NCBI GenBank assembly: GCA_900550035.1
Contig: URQS01000003.1
Coordinates: 1 to 64,000, forward strand
Direction of reading: 5' to 3'
Origin: an uncultured Prevotella sp.
Lineage (GTDB): Bacteria; Bacteroidota; Bacteroidia; Bacteroidales; Bacteroidaceae
Length of the DNA: 64,000 nt
Shown here in pieces: positions 15,523-24,492 of the stretch. The notes below the pieces were generated by a model. The model saw nothing but the letters and a program-made list of their open reading frames with translations, had not been told where the DNA came from and made no database searches. A program made the position numbers and the translations under genes. Numbering within the stretch: the first letter of the stretch is position 1; every line of letters begins with the position of its first letter.

Positions 15523-16404
15523 TTAGAGTATTATCCTTGTCTTTCTCACCTGTTCACGAAACTCAGACGGTGAGCAGACTTTTCTGTCCTTGAATATGCG
15601 GTTGAAGTTGCTCAGGTTGTTGAAACCGCAGAAGAAACTTATGTTTGCTATGCTCTCGCTTGTGTCGAGCAACAGCCTTGCCGCATTTCCAAGACGTATG
15701 TTTATAAGATATTCGCGAAGCGTGTTGCCTGTATGTAGCTTGAAGAAGCGGCTGAATGCGCTTGTGCTCATTCCTGCAAGGTCGGCAAGCGTTCCTAACC
15801 GTATGTCGTCCATATAGTGATCATGTATATATGTCTTGACTTTAAGTATCCGCTTGCTGTCGTCCTGTATATTTATTTTCGCATAGCTGTTTGTAGCCAA
15901 GGTACGTGCCCCCTTGCACTGTGACAAGTCGTATAATATGCCCATAAACTGATTTACAGCCCAGAAGCTGTCGTTCAGCTTGCTTAGTTGTGTAAGCCGC
16001 GGATATACCTGTATTATTGCTTCCATAGGGAAAGCCAGTCCTTTCCGTGCCACATCCATCATTTTGCGTATGCTGCCGAAAGGGTTGCGTGCAAGAAATT
16101 CTTCGTCCATCTTCCAGTGGAACTGTATTGTTATCTTATGTATGTTCTCGCTTGTACATGTGTTCTGCTCCCATACATGTTCCAGCTCCTGACTGGTTAT
16201 GAGCACCAAGTCATAGTCGCCGATTACTTCGATGTGGTCTCCGACAATTCTTCTTACCCCTGCGGCATGCTCAATAAAATTCAGTTCGAATGCGGCATGG
16301 TTGTGTATTGGATAGCTGAACATCATCTTGCACCTGTCTGCAATGTACAGTGAGTCTTGGTCCTGCAAAGGTGTTATCTCGTACAATATGCGTGTTTCTT
16401 TCAT
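15523..16404 (-). CDS. AraC-family regulator of the PUL
   Basis: The 293-residue soluble protein has an N-terminal cupin-like sensing domain (about 20-150, with FSYPIHNHAAFELNFIEHAA and the DYDLVLITSQE strand). The C-terminal AraC DNA-binding domain (about 190-290) has two helix-turn-helix units: IRLGTLADLAGMSTSAFSRF and SIANISFFCGFNNLSNFNRI, followed by SPSEFR. It lies on the opposite strand between the first two PUL transcripts. No hybrid two-component or sigma/anti-sigma regulator is encoded in the locus, so this is the best candidate for its controller, binding the three 18-bp motifs at 13803, 16589 and 18528. The inducer is probably an oligosaccharide or monosaccharide of the target glycan. 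The start is chosen at MKETRILYEI. Confidence 0.88.
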   Translation of the reverse strand: MKETRILYEITPLQDQDSLYIADRCKMMFSYPIHNHAAFELNFIEHAAGVRRIVGDHIEVIGDYDLVLITSQELEHVWEQNTCTSENIHKITIQFHWKMDEEFLARNPFGSIRKMMDVARKGLAFPMEAIIQVYPRLTQLSKLNDSFWAVNQFMGILYDLSQCKGARTLATNSYAKINIQDDSKRILKVKTYIHDHYMDDIRLGTLADLAGMSTSAFSRFFKLHTGNTLREYLINIRLGNAARLLLDTSESIANISFFCGFNNLSNFNRIFKDRKVCSPSEFREQVRKTRIIL

Positions 16405-16503
16405 GGTATTTGTTTTTAATAATGTATTATGATTATGCCGGTATGAAATAAGCCCGTATTAGTCAAGTATTCCAAAGGCTTACGAGGCGGAGCTTTGTTT
16501 ATG

Positions 16504-16511
16504 CAAAAGTA
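16504..16511 (-). promoter_or_regulatory. -7 box for the PUL AraC regulator
   Basis: It reads TACTTTTG on the minus strand (TAnnTTTG), 100 bp before the regulator's start codon. The operator-like motif at 16589-16606 is 78 bp further upstream, between the divergent promoters, so autoregulation is possible. Confidence 0.6.
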
Positions 16512-16588
16512 ATAAAAAACATATAAACGGCAATAAAACTTTGCTTTTTTTGCTTCTTAGCCCGTTTTCTTTGTCTTGTTGTTTGCAG

Positions 16589-16656
16589 ATAGGCAAAATA
16601 GTATCATAATGCAACAAAATAATATAGTATTATGTAATATAAAATTTTTATTTTTG
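16589..16656 (+). promoter_or_regulatory. PUL promoter 2: 18-bp operator-like motif plus -7 box
   Basis: The motif ATAGGCAAAATAGTATCA (16589-16606) is followed by the -7 box TATTTTTG (16649-16656), whose first base lies 43 positions past the motif's last base. The ATG at 16681 is 24 bp past the box. Confidence 0.75.
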
Positions 16657-16680
16657 CAGCATAACTTAATAAAAAAGAAT

Positions 16681-18528
16681 ATGGCCAAAAAATTAATACT
16701 TTTATTTATGTTCGTCATGAGTTCTGCCATGGCATGCATGGCAGAAGAGAATGTTGTTTACAGCGGTCCGGCGAAAGTATGTGGATGGGAGGGTGTAGAT
16801 TTGCCTGCCGGTGTTTTTGCAGACGCCGGTGCCGGTGATGTTGTCCGCGTCTATGCCTCGGGCTTTTTAGGAGCAGACAATAGCGGTACGGCTGGCTTTA
16901 TGTCTTCAGGCTCGGCACTGTTTCCTGATGAGACTGAGTTTAAGGTGTACGGCGACTTCACGCTGATAGTTTCTCCTTCGGTATTGTCGAAATTGCGTTC
17001 CGGTGGGCTTACCGTTGCGGGCTATAATTATACGATAGACAAGATAACGCTTGAGAAGGACCCCAAGAACAAGGTGCTTTTCAGCGGCAGCGTCGACATA
17101 GACTACTATACGCCTACCATCTCCATCCCTAAATTTCAGTTCCAGACGGCAAAGACAGGCGATGTCATAAAAGTATCGGTAAGCAATGTCACTTCTGCTT
17201 CGCGCGGATGTCTTCAAAATCATGAGTGGAGCGAGCTTAAGTCCGGATTCAGCGGCTTTGAGATGACCGGCAACTACAGCATGGTTATAGACGAGGCCGT
17301 CCTTGCCCAGCTGCATGACGGCGTGCTTCGTGTCCGGGGAGCATATCACACTGTTAATGGGGTGTCACTCTATTGCCCCTCTGCAGGCTATGAAGTGGTT
17401 CCTGGTGAAAAGCGTGAGGCAGTCATGATGTTTGGCCTTAACGAGTCGGGTGGGGAGTTTGCCGGAGTTTATCCCGGTGTTGACGGTACCCATTACGGCT
17501 ATCCCAACTATGACGACCTTGCCTATGCGCGCAGGAAAGGCTTTGGCATTATCCGTCTTCCGTTCCGGTGGGAGCGTGTCCAGCGCCCTTTGGGCTCGTC
17601 ATCGCTGATAAAGAGCGAGACGGACAAGATAAGGCAGGTACTTGACTGGGCGTCTGAACTCGGGCTTAAGGTTGTTTTCGACATGCACAATTTCGGGCGT
17701 TACTGCACATATTGCAACGGCTACAGCTCTGCAAACAACGTATATGCCGTGATAGGAGAGCCGTCGTGCACGCTCGGCCACTTTTGTGATGTATGGCGCA
17801 TGCTTGCCCGCGAATTCAAGGACTACGAGTGTATATGGGGATATGAGATAATGAACGAGCCGTATGCCATGCTCTCATCCATGCCATGGTTCGACATAGC
17901 ACAGGCGGCGATATATGCAATACGCAAAGAAGACATGTCCACCCCGATTGTCATCGACGGCGACCAGTTTGCCACGGCGCGCAACTGGGTATATTACAGC
18001 GACAACCTGCGTAACCTCAATGACCCGGCCGATAACTTGATATTCTCCGCCCACTGCTATTTCGACAAAGATTCCTCGGGAGAGTATAAGGACAGCTACG
18101 ACAACTCCGGAGCTAACATGCAGACCGGTGTCACGCGTGTAAAGCCGTTTGTAGAATGGTGCGGCAAGTATGGCAAGCGCGGGTTCGTGGGTGAATATGG
18201 CATTCCTGATGATGACTCACGGTGGAATACCGTTCTTGACAACACGATTTCTTATCTTAAAGAGAACGGCATAGGAGGGACATATTGGTCTGCCGGCCAT
18301 CGTTGGGGCGACTATAAGCTGGCTGTCCATCCCACAGGCAACTATACCAACGACCGCCCGCAGATGTCGGTTCTGGTAAAATACCAGAGTGTCGGTACAG
18401 GCATTGTACAGTTAGAAAGCCCTGCCGCCCCTGCCGCCTCGGATGCATGGTACACCCTTCAGGGGGTAAAGGTCGGGAATCCCGGTCACGGCATCTTTAT
18501 ACATAAAGGAAGAAAGGTTGTGAGATAA
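16681..18528 (+). CDS. Secreted GH5 endo-beta-glycanase with two N-terminal binding-like modules
   Basis: I start this 615-residue protein at 16681 (MAKKLILLFMFVMSSAMACM, a signal peptide), because the -7 box lies inside any longer reading. Residues 25-230 hold two modules related to those of the protein at 13910 (VVYSGPAKVCGWEGVDLP and KVLFSGSVDIDYYTPTI). A GH5 catalytic domain begins around residue 249 (MFGLNESGGEFAGVYPG) with RLPFRWERVQ, DMHNFGRYC, the acid/base Glu393 in IMNEP and the nucleophile Glu505 in VGEYG. Near the end come GTYWSAG and a Prevotella-type tail, WYTLQGVKVGNPGHG. The NESG/NLSG.EF and PFRWER pattern resembles GH5 subfamily 5-type beta-1,4-glucanases, but the substrate could be glucomannan. 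It is probably secreted or on the surface. It has two paralogues in the main operon. Confidence 0.88.
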   Translation: MAKKLILLFMFVMSSAMACMAEENVVYSGPAKVCGWEGVDLPAGVFADAGAGDVVRVYASGFLGADNSGTAGFMSSGSALFPDETEFKVYGDFTLIVSPSVLSKLRSGGLTVAGYNYTIDKITLEKDPKNKVLFSGSVDIDYYTPTISIPKFQFQTAKTGDVIKVSVSNVTSASRGCLQNHEWSELKSGFSGFEMTGNYSMVIDEAVLAQLHDGVLRVRGAYHTVNGVSLYCPSAGYEVVPGEKREAVMMFGLNESGGEFAGVYPGVDGTHYGYPNYDDLAYARRKGFGIIRLPFRWERVQRPLGSSSLIKSETDKIRQVLDWASELGLKVVFDMHNFGRYCTYCNGYSSANNVYAVIGEPSCTLGHFCDVWRMLAREFKDYECIWGYEIMNEPYAMLSSMPWFDIAQAAIYAIRKEDMSTPIVIDGDQFATARNWVYYSDNLRNLNDPADNLIFSAHCYFDKDSSGEYKDSYDNSGANMQTGVTRVKPFVEWCGKYGKRGFVGEYGIPDDDSRWNTVLDNTISYLKENGIGGTYWSAGHRWGDYKLAVHPTGNYTNDRPQMSVLVKYQSVGTGIVQLESPAAPAASDAWYTLQGVKVGNPGHGIFIHKGRKVVR

Positions 18529-18595
18529 TAGGCAGAAAAGTATCATTATCGGATAAAAAAGTGTAAAAACAAATGAATTCTAATGCTTATCTTTG
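18528..18595 (+). promoter_or_regulatory. PUL promoter 3: 18-bp operator-like motif plus -7 box (main operon)
   Basis: The motif ATAGGCAGAAAAGTATCA (18528-18545) overlaps the stop codon of the GH5 gene. The -7 box TATCTTTG (18588-18595) again starts 43 positions past the motif's end. This should drive the long operon running from the SGNH esterase through the DUF2961 gene. Transcription would begin near 18602, giving a very short leader for the ATG at 18609. Confidence 0.72.
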
Positions 18596-18608
18596 CATTA
18601 AAAAAAAC

Positions 18609-19370
18609 ATGGCAACAATGATGACACTTAAATCATATATAGCCGCAATGCAGTTTCTGGCAATCATTGCAGTGCCTGAACTTAAAGCCCAGCGCATTGT
18701 GGTACTTGGCTCTTCCACAGCTGCTGGTGCCGGTGTCAGCTCACCCGACAAGGCCTGGGCCTCGCGGGTGTCGGCATGGCTTGCGGACAATCATCCCGGC
18801 AGCACATTGATAAATCTTGCAAAAGGCGGATACACCACATGCCGGATAATGCCCTCGGGCACGCCGTGTTATCAGGCGCGCGAGCACCTGCTCTGCGTAG
18901 ACACGCTCAGGAACATAGACAAGGCTTTGTCGCTGCATCCGGACATACTTATTATAAACATGCCCACCAATGATACTTCGCACGGCATTAGCGTAAAGAC
19001 GCAGATGAAGCATTTCAAGATAATTACAGACAAGGCGCGCAAAGCCGGTGTGGAAGTCTTTATAACAACATCGCAGCCGCATAACTTCGGCGAGCAATAC
19101 CGGCCTCCATATACTGCCTGTAATGCTCCCGATGCCTCAAAGCAGCATTACCGTAATTGGTTCGGCGAATTGTCAAGGAAGATAAAATACCGCTATGGAA
19201 GCCATGCCATAGACTTCTATACCAACATAGCCACCCCCGACGGACTGGGGTTCATATCTCCGGCATACGACTCGGGCGACGGCGTTCATCTCAACGATGC
19301 GGCGCATTATATTTTTGCAAGACGCGTGATAGACAAGTTAATTATATTATATAAAACGAAGAACCTATGA
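18609..19370 (+). CDS. Secreted SGNH/GDSL-family esterase
   Basis: From the ATG at 18609 the protein has 253 residues. ATGs at 18618 and 18621 are also possible, and the longer reading from 18573 begins upstream of the -7 box. The N-terminus is hydrophobic and ends near LKAQ. The hydrolase domain shows block I VLGSSTAAGAG with the nucleophilic Ser, block II NLAKGGYTT, block III INMPTND, and block V GDGVHLNDAAH with the Asp-His pair. Such enzymes in PULs are usually carbohydrate O-acetylesterases. Together with the second esterase at 38051 this points to an acetylated polysaccharide. It is the first gene of the main PUL operon, and its stop overlaps susC by 4 bp. Confidence 0.8.
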   Translation: MATMMTLKSYIAAMQFLAIIAVPELKAQRIVVLGSSTAAGAGVSSPDKAWASRVSAWLADNHPGSTLINLAKGGYTTCRIMPSGTPCYQAREHLLCVDTLRNIDKALSLHPDILIINMPTNDTSHGISVKTQMKHFKIITDKARKAGVEVFITTSQPHNFGEQYRPPYTACNAPDASKQHYRNWFGELSRKIKYRYGSHAIDFYTNIATPDGLGFISPAYDSGDGVHLNDAAHYIFARRVIDKLIILYKTKNL

Positions 19371-22300
19371 ACAAGAAACCAGAATTATTGCCTTCGTGCA
19401 GGTTGAATCTGCCAGGAGGCAAGAAGAGAATCCTTCTCGTGCTTTTGGTCATGATGCTGAGCGTTGTTACAAGCTTCGCCCAAAGTGTCAATGTCAAAGG
19501 GCGGGTTATTGACAAAAACGGCGATCCTGTTATCGGTGCAACTGTCGTTGAAGTTGGCAGCAAAGGCAACGGCACTGTCACGGATATCGACGGAAACTAC
19601 AGCATTACCCTTAAAAGCCGTTCTTCGCAAGTGTCGTTTTCGGCCATCGGATACGAGACGATGAAGGTAGGCGTGAAGGGACGCACGGTTATTGATGTCG
19701 AAATGAGAGATGATGTCTATATGATTGACGAGCTTGTTGTTGTCGGTTACGGAAAGATGCGCAAGAGCGACCTTACCGGTGCCATGGCTTCCATAAGCTC
19801 GGAAGAGCTGATGCGCGGAACGCCGACCGACTTCGGCAGCGGACTGCAGGGTAAGATTGCTGGTGTGCAGGTTAACCGCAACGACGGTGCTCCCGGTGCC
19901 GGAATAAGTATAACGATACGTGGTGCGAACTCTACAAGTACGAGCACGCAGCCGCTGTATGTAATTGACGGCATACCGTTTGAGGCGAGCGGCACTCCGA
20001 AGAGTGACGCAAACTCGGGCAACAACACCGTTGACAACCCGTTGTCTATGATTAATCCCAATGACATCGAGAACATCGAAGTTCTTAAAGACGCATCGGC
20101 CACGGCGATATACGGTTCGCGCGGTGCTAACGGCGTTGTCCTCGTCACCACCAAGCAGGGTAAGGCCGGCGCGCAGCGAATAGAGTTCTCTGCCAACTGG
20201 GGTATCATGAAAATATCCAAGAAAGTGAAGATGCTCGATGCATACACTTATGCAAACTATGTAAACGAAGGAATTGTCAACGGCAGCATTTACGACGGTC
20301 TTGTTGCCGGAAACCCGTCTTATTCGGGCAAGTGGAGCTATCGTTACGATTCTGACAACAACCTTATACCCGAATCAGGAAGCTACCATCCACTTCCCGA
20401 AGACTTCCTTACGCCCGGATGGCATACCGACGGCTATGGCAATACAGAGTGGGTTGAGGGAACAAACTGGCTCGACGAAGTTACGCAGACCGGCTCGGAC
20501 CAGACCTATAACCTGAGCATTTCGGGCGGAAGCGACAAGAGCAACTATGCTATATCAGGAAACTATACAAATCAGGAAGGTGTAATCAAGAACTCTGGTT
20601 ATGAGCGTTATACATTCCGCACTAATGTAAACTCAAATCCGCTTAAGTGGTTGAAGGCAGGCTTGAACATCAACTTCACCCACTCAGAAAACAAGTTCTC
20701 AAAAACTAATTCATACGATTACAGTATAATCCGCTCGGCACTTATCTACCTGCCGACAATATATGTAGGTGACAAGTCTGATGCGGACACATACGCGTGG
20801 CTGTCTGCCAACCCGCGTACATACGTCAATACGGCAAAGGATGAGATGGTCACGACGAACGTTTTTGCATCATCATATCTTGAGGCACGTATCGCGCCAT
20901 TCCTCTCGTTCCGCCAAAATCTCGGTATAAGCAACATCAACCGTGAGCGCGACACCTATTATAATAGAGAGACAGGTGAAGGCAAGACTGCCAAGGGACG
21001 TGCGGGCAAGGCCGACAACTGGAACACCCACATCACGTTAGAGTCGATGCTTACGTTTGACAAGACTTTCGGAAAGCACCACCGCCTTAATGCCGTTGCT
21101 GCGTTTACATACGAGCGCAGCAACTGGGGCGGCAAGTCTATCACGGCAAGCAACTTCCCTACAGACCTTACGCAGGACTACGACATGAGCGCGGCAATGA
21201 CAATCGACACGCCGACGAGCGACCGTGGACGCTCAACCATGGTGTCGTTGCTCGGACGTGTGAACTATACTCTCATGGACCGTTATATCGCGACGCTGTC
21301 GTATCGCCGTGACGGTTCGAGCAAGTTTGCCGAAGGAAACAAGTTCGCAAACTTCGCGTCAGGAGCGTTGGCGTGGAACATATCGGAAGAGAAGTTCATC
21401 AAAGACCTTAACATCTTTTCAAATCTTAAGCTCCGTGTCAGCTACGGACAGACCGGCAACCAGGCTCTGTCAGACTATATGACAATGGACAGGGTGCGTG
21501 TGGCAAACTATCCGTTGGGAGGCTCTTTGAACGGCGGTTACACGTATGACACCGGCAGCGGTCCGCGAAACACCAAGCTGCGCTGGGAGACAACAGACCA
21601 GTTTAACGTGGGTCTTGACATGGGCTTCATGCGCAACCGTCTTAGCTTCAGCATGAACTGGTATCTGAAGGAAACCAACGACCTGCTCCAGACCATTTCA
21701 ATCCCTACCAATACAGGATACAGGACAATGTGGACAAACAGCGGAAGCGTGCGTAATACCGGTTTTGAGCTGTCGGGTAACTTCGTGGTGGCTGACACCC
21801 GCGACTGGGGCTTGGAAGTGGATGCAAACATATCATGGAACCGCAACAGACTGTTCAACCTCCCTGCCGACCAGTATGCCTCACAGCTCTGGTATGGTGC
21901 AAGCCAGGTGTTCATACAGCGTAACGACATGCCTATAGGTGCGATATACGGATATGTAGAGGACGGCTTCTATGACAACATTGCCGAGGTGCGTGCCGAC
22001 CCGATGTACCGCACGGTGTCCGATGCTGAGGCACAGCGCATGGTTGGTGAGATAAAATATGTTGATGTTGACGGCGACGGACAGCTTACGGCAGACCGCG
22101 ACCGTGTTGTCATCGGCGATACCAATCCAGACTATACCTACGGATTTAATGTCAGCGGACGCTGGAAGAAGCTTAGTCTGAGCATGTTCTTCCAGGGAAC
22201 ACAGGGCAATGATGTCTATAACGGTAACCTGATGATGATAGGAATGTCAAGTATCGGCAATATCACACAAGATGCATACAACACACGTTGGACTCCCGAA

Positions 22301-22615
22301 AATGCGTCTATTGCAAAGTGGCCGCGCGTGACAACGGCAATGACCCGCAACATGCTCCTTTCAAACCGCTATGTTGAGGACGGCTCATACTTCCGCCTTA
22401 AGACCGTAAGTCTTGAATATGATTTCGGACGCATAGCAAGAACGGTGGGGCTGAGAGCATATTTCACGGCTTCGAACCTCTTTACGATAACGGGATACAG
22501 CTGGTTTGACCCGGATGTGAACGCTTTCGGAACGGATGCTTCGCGCCGTGGTGTGGATATAAACTCATATCCAAATAACAGGAGTTTCTCTTTCGGAGTC
22601 AAGCTTACCTTATAA
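19367..22615 (+). CDS. SusC/RagA-family TonB-dependent outer-membrane transporter
   Basis: The 1082-residue protein imports oligosaccharides across the outer membrane, powered by TonB. After an N-terminal signal region (ILLVLLVMMLSVVTSFAQ) comes a carboxypeptidase D-like domain (VNVKGRVIDKNGDPVIGATV), then the TonB box region (MIDELVVVGYG). The plug follows (LQGKIAGVQVNRNDGAPGAG, PLYVIDGIPF, VLKDASATAIYGSRGANGVV) and then a ~850-residue barrel ending in GVKLTL. Length and order are those of typical SusC proteins. It is coupled to the upstream esterase (ATGA overlap) and followed 27 bp later by its SusD partner. Confidence 0.96.
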   Translation: MNKKPELLPSCRLNLPGGKKRILLVLLVMMLSVVTSFAQSVNVKGRVIDKNGDPVIGATVVEVGSKGNGTVTDIDGNYSITLKSRSSQVSFSAIGYETMKVGVKGRTVIDVEMRDDVYMIDELVVVGYGKMRKSDLTGAMASISSEELMRGTPTDFGSGLQGKIAGVQVNRNDGAPGAGISITIRGANSTSTSTQPLYVIDGIPFEASGTPKSDANSGNNTVDNPLSMINPNDIENIEVLKDASATAIYGSRGANGVVLVTTKQGKAGAQRIEFSANWGIMKISKKVKMLDAYTYANYVNEGIVNGSIYDGLVAGNPSYSGKWSYRYDSDNNLIPESGSYHPLPEDFLTPGWHTDGYGNTEWVEGTNWLDEVTQTGSDQTYNLSISGGSDKSNYAISGNYTNQEGVIKNSGYERYTFRTNVNSNPLKWLKAGLNINFTHSENKFSKTNSYDYSIIRSALIYLPTIYVGDKSDADTYAWLSANPRTYVNTAKDEMVTTNVFASSYLEARIAPFLSFRQNLGISNINRERDTYYNRETGEGKTAKGRAGKADNWNTHITLESMLTFDKTFGKHHRLNAVAAFTYERSNWGGKSITASNFPTDLTQDYDMSAAMTIDTPTSDRGRSTMVSLLGRVNYTLMDRYIATLSYRRDGSSKFAEGNKFANFASGALAWNISEEKFIKDLNIFSNLKLRVSYGQTGNQALSDYMTMDRVRVANYPLGGSLNGGYTYDTGSGPRNTKLRWETTDQFNVGLDMGFMRNRLSFSMNWYLKETNDLLQTISIPTNTGYRTMWTNSGSVRNTGFELSGNFVVADTRDWGLEVDANISWNRNRLFNLPADQYASQLWYGASQVFIQRNDMPIGAIYGYVEDGFYDNIAEVRADPMYRTVSDAEAQRMVGEIKYVDVDGDGQLTADRDRVVIGDTNPDYTYGFNVSGRWKKLSLSMFFQGTQGNDVYNGNLMMIGMSSIGNITQDAYNTRWTPENASIAKWPRVTTAMTRNMLLSNRYVEDGSYFRLKTVSLEYDFGRIARTVGLRAYFTASNLFTITGYSWFDPDVNAFGTDASRRGVDINSYPNNRSFSFGVKLTL

Positions 22616-22642
22616 CATACACACTGTTCAATCAATAGAAAG

Positions 22643-24451
22643 ATGATTATGAAAAGCAAAATATTTCTATCAGCCGTTGCCTGTGCGATTATGTCGGTTC
22701 CCATGTTTACATCGTGTGAGGACTGGCTTGAAGAGAAGGCATATACATTTGTCACGACAGATGACATACCAAACAGTAATGAAGGTGCCGACTCGTGGAC
22801 GCTCGGTGTCTATAACTCGTTGTTCTCAGACATGTTCATGTACGGTTCGTTCCCGCGGCCGCTTGACTACGACTGCGACTATATATCGGGCGCAGTGTGG
22901 CAGTTCTCAGAGTTCGGAAGCGGTAACTTCCAGGGCGGCACGTCGCAGGCAGATGCCATGTGGAACGGCATGTACGCCCTCATAAACAAGGCGAACAAGG
23001 CAATTACCAATGTAAAGGCACTTGACGGGGCAACAGAGCGTCACCGCGACAATTGTCTCGGAGAGCTTTATTTCCTCAAGGCGTGGGCGTATTTCATGCT
23101 GACAAGGGCATACGGTGATATTCCCATACACTCTGTAAGTGTGGATGAGGAAGGGACATACGACAACTTCCCGCGCATACCTATAAAGGATGTATACGAG
23201 AAGACGATAATTCCGCTTCTTGACGATGCCCGCACCATGCTTTATAAGAATACGGAAGGAGCGTATACGCCCGGACGTGTCAATGCGGCTTCTGCCGCCG
23301 GACTGGAGGCAAAGGTGTATGCCACGATGGCTGCCGGGGCAACAGCCGAGGGTGAAGACATAGTTGTGAAGACCGGCATACCTTATGTCGTGCAGAATAT
23401 AAACGGAACGGCGACAAAGGTATATACGGACCCGGTGAAGACGCTGATGCACAAGAGTGTTGTTGCGGGGTATGAAAACTTTGACGCAAGAGACTGCTGG
23501 CAGAAAGCCTACGACCTGGCAAAGGCGGTGAAGAAAGGTGACTATGGTAAAATAGAACTTTCCGATTATTCAGACCTTTGGAGCAATTCTGGAAAGACGG
23601 CATCGGAGCATCTCTTCTCATTGCAGACAATATCGGGTGACAATATGTTCGGTACGCTGTTCTCATATCACTACTGCGGTATGACGAATGCGGCAGGTCA
23701 TGTGGTAAACAGCCTTACGGTTGGTATGCGCTGGCACTGGTACATGCTGTTTGAAGAAATGGACCATCGAATATACGAGGGTGTCCTGCATGCCTGGATA
23801 CGCGAGGGGTCCGATACAAGCTGGGGCGGCGGCTCATACTTCCCGAACTTCGGTATATGGCAGAAGAGGGTAGAGAACCGTGAAGCACCTTACGACAATA
23901 CGGACGTGACGTCGAGCTGGCGTTGCGACGGTGCAGGCTCTGAGCAGTTCTTTGCTTTCCAGACAAAGTATCTTCAGCAGATAAGCGACCGTTCTCTCAG
24001 CCGTACTGATGCCAATTATCCTTTCCTTCGCTATGCGGATGTGCTTCTCATTCTTGCCGAGGCGGCAAACGAACTTAACGGTCCTACGCAGGAAGCGGTG
24101 AGCGCACTGAACCAAGTACGCGAACGCAGCAATGCCACACCGCGTGACATAGAGCAGTTTGAAGAAGGAACAACCGTGAAGGTTGACGGTGTGAACACAA
24201 AGGTTTCACCTAAAGCTTCGTTGCGTTCTTCCATAATAGAAGAGCGAGCCATGGAGCTTGCCCTTGAGGGAGACCGCCGCTGGGACCTCATACGCTGGGG
24301 TATATACCTGCCTGCCATGAACGCATTGGGCGGTTCCGACGAGGCGGGAAATGTAAAGGAACGTTCTGAGAAGCATCTCCTGTTCCCCATTCCTGTTCTT
24401 GAAGTTCTGACAAACAAAGGTATTACAGCCAACAATCCCGGTTGGAACTAA
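22643..24451 (+). CDS. SusD-family surface glycan-binding lipoprotein
   Basis: The 602-residue partner of SusC caps the transporter from outside and captures oligosaccharides. The lipobox is FTSC-EDW after a hydrophobic signal (MKSKIFLSAVACAIMSVPMF). MKSKIF at 22649 is as good a start as 22643. SusD signatures include WNGMYALINKANKAI, LGELYFLKAWAYFMLTRAYG with GDIP, YPFLRYADVLLILAEAANEL, ALNQVRERS and ALEGDRRWDLIRWG near the C-terminus. Full length. It lies between susC and a surface glycan-binding protein gene, as usual in PULs. Confidence 0.95.
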   Translation: MIMKSKIFLSAVACAIMSVPMFTSCEDWLEEKAYTFVTTDDIPNSNEGADSWTLGVYNSLFSDMFMYGSFPRPLDYDCDYISGAVWQFSEFGSGNFQGGTSQADAMWNGMYALINKANKAITNVKALDGATERHRDNCLGELYFLKAWAYFMLTRAYGDIPIHSVSVDEEGTYDNFPRIPIKDVYEKTIIPLLDDARTMLYKNTEGAYTPGRVNAASAAGLEAKVYATMAAGATAEGEDIVVKTGIPYVVQNINGTATKVYTDPVKTLMHKSVVAGYENFDARDCWQKAYDLAKAVKKGDYGKIELSDYSDLWSNSGKTASEHLFSLQTISGDNMFGTLFSYHYCGMTNAAGHVVNSLTVGMRWHWYMLFEEMDHRIYEGVLHAWIREGSDTSWGGGSYFPNFGIWQKRVENREAPYDNTDVTSSWRCDGAGSEQFFAFQTKYLQQISDRSLSRTDANYPFLRYADVLLILAEAANELNGPTQEAVSALNQVRERSNATPRDIEQFEEGTTVKVDGVNTKVSPKASLRSSIIEERAMELALEGDRRWDLIRWGIYLPAMNALGGSDEAGNVKERSEKHLLFPIPVLEVLTNKGITANNPGWN

Positions 24452-24492
24452 TTAATTGAAACGATAAAGTAAAACAAAAATACGACAGAAAT

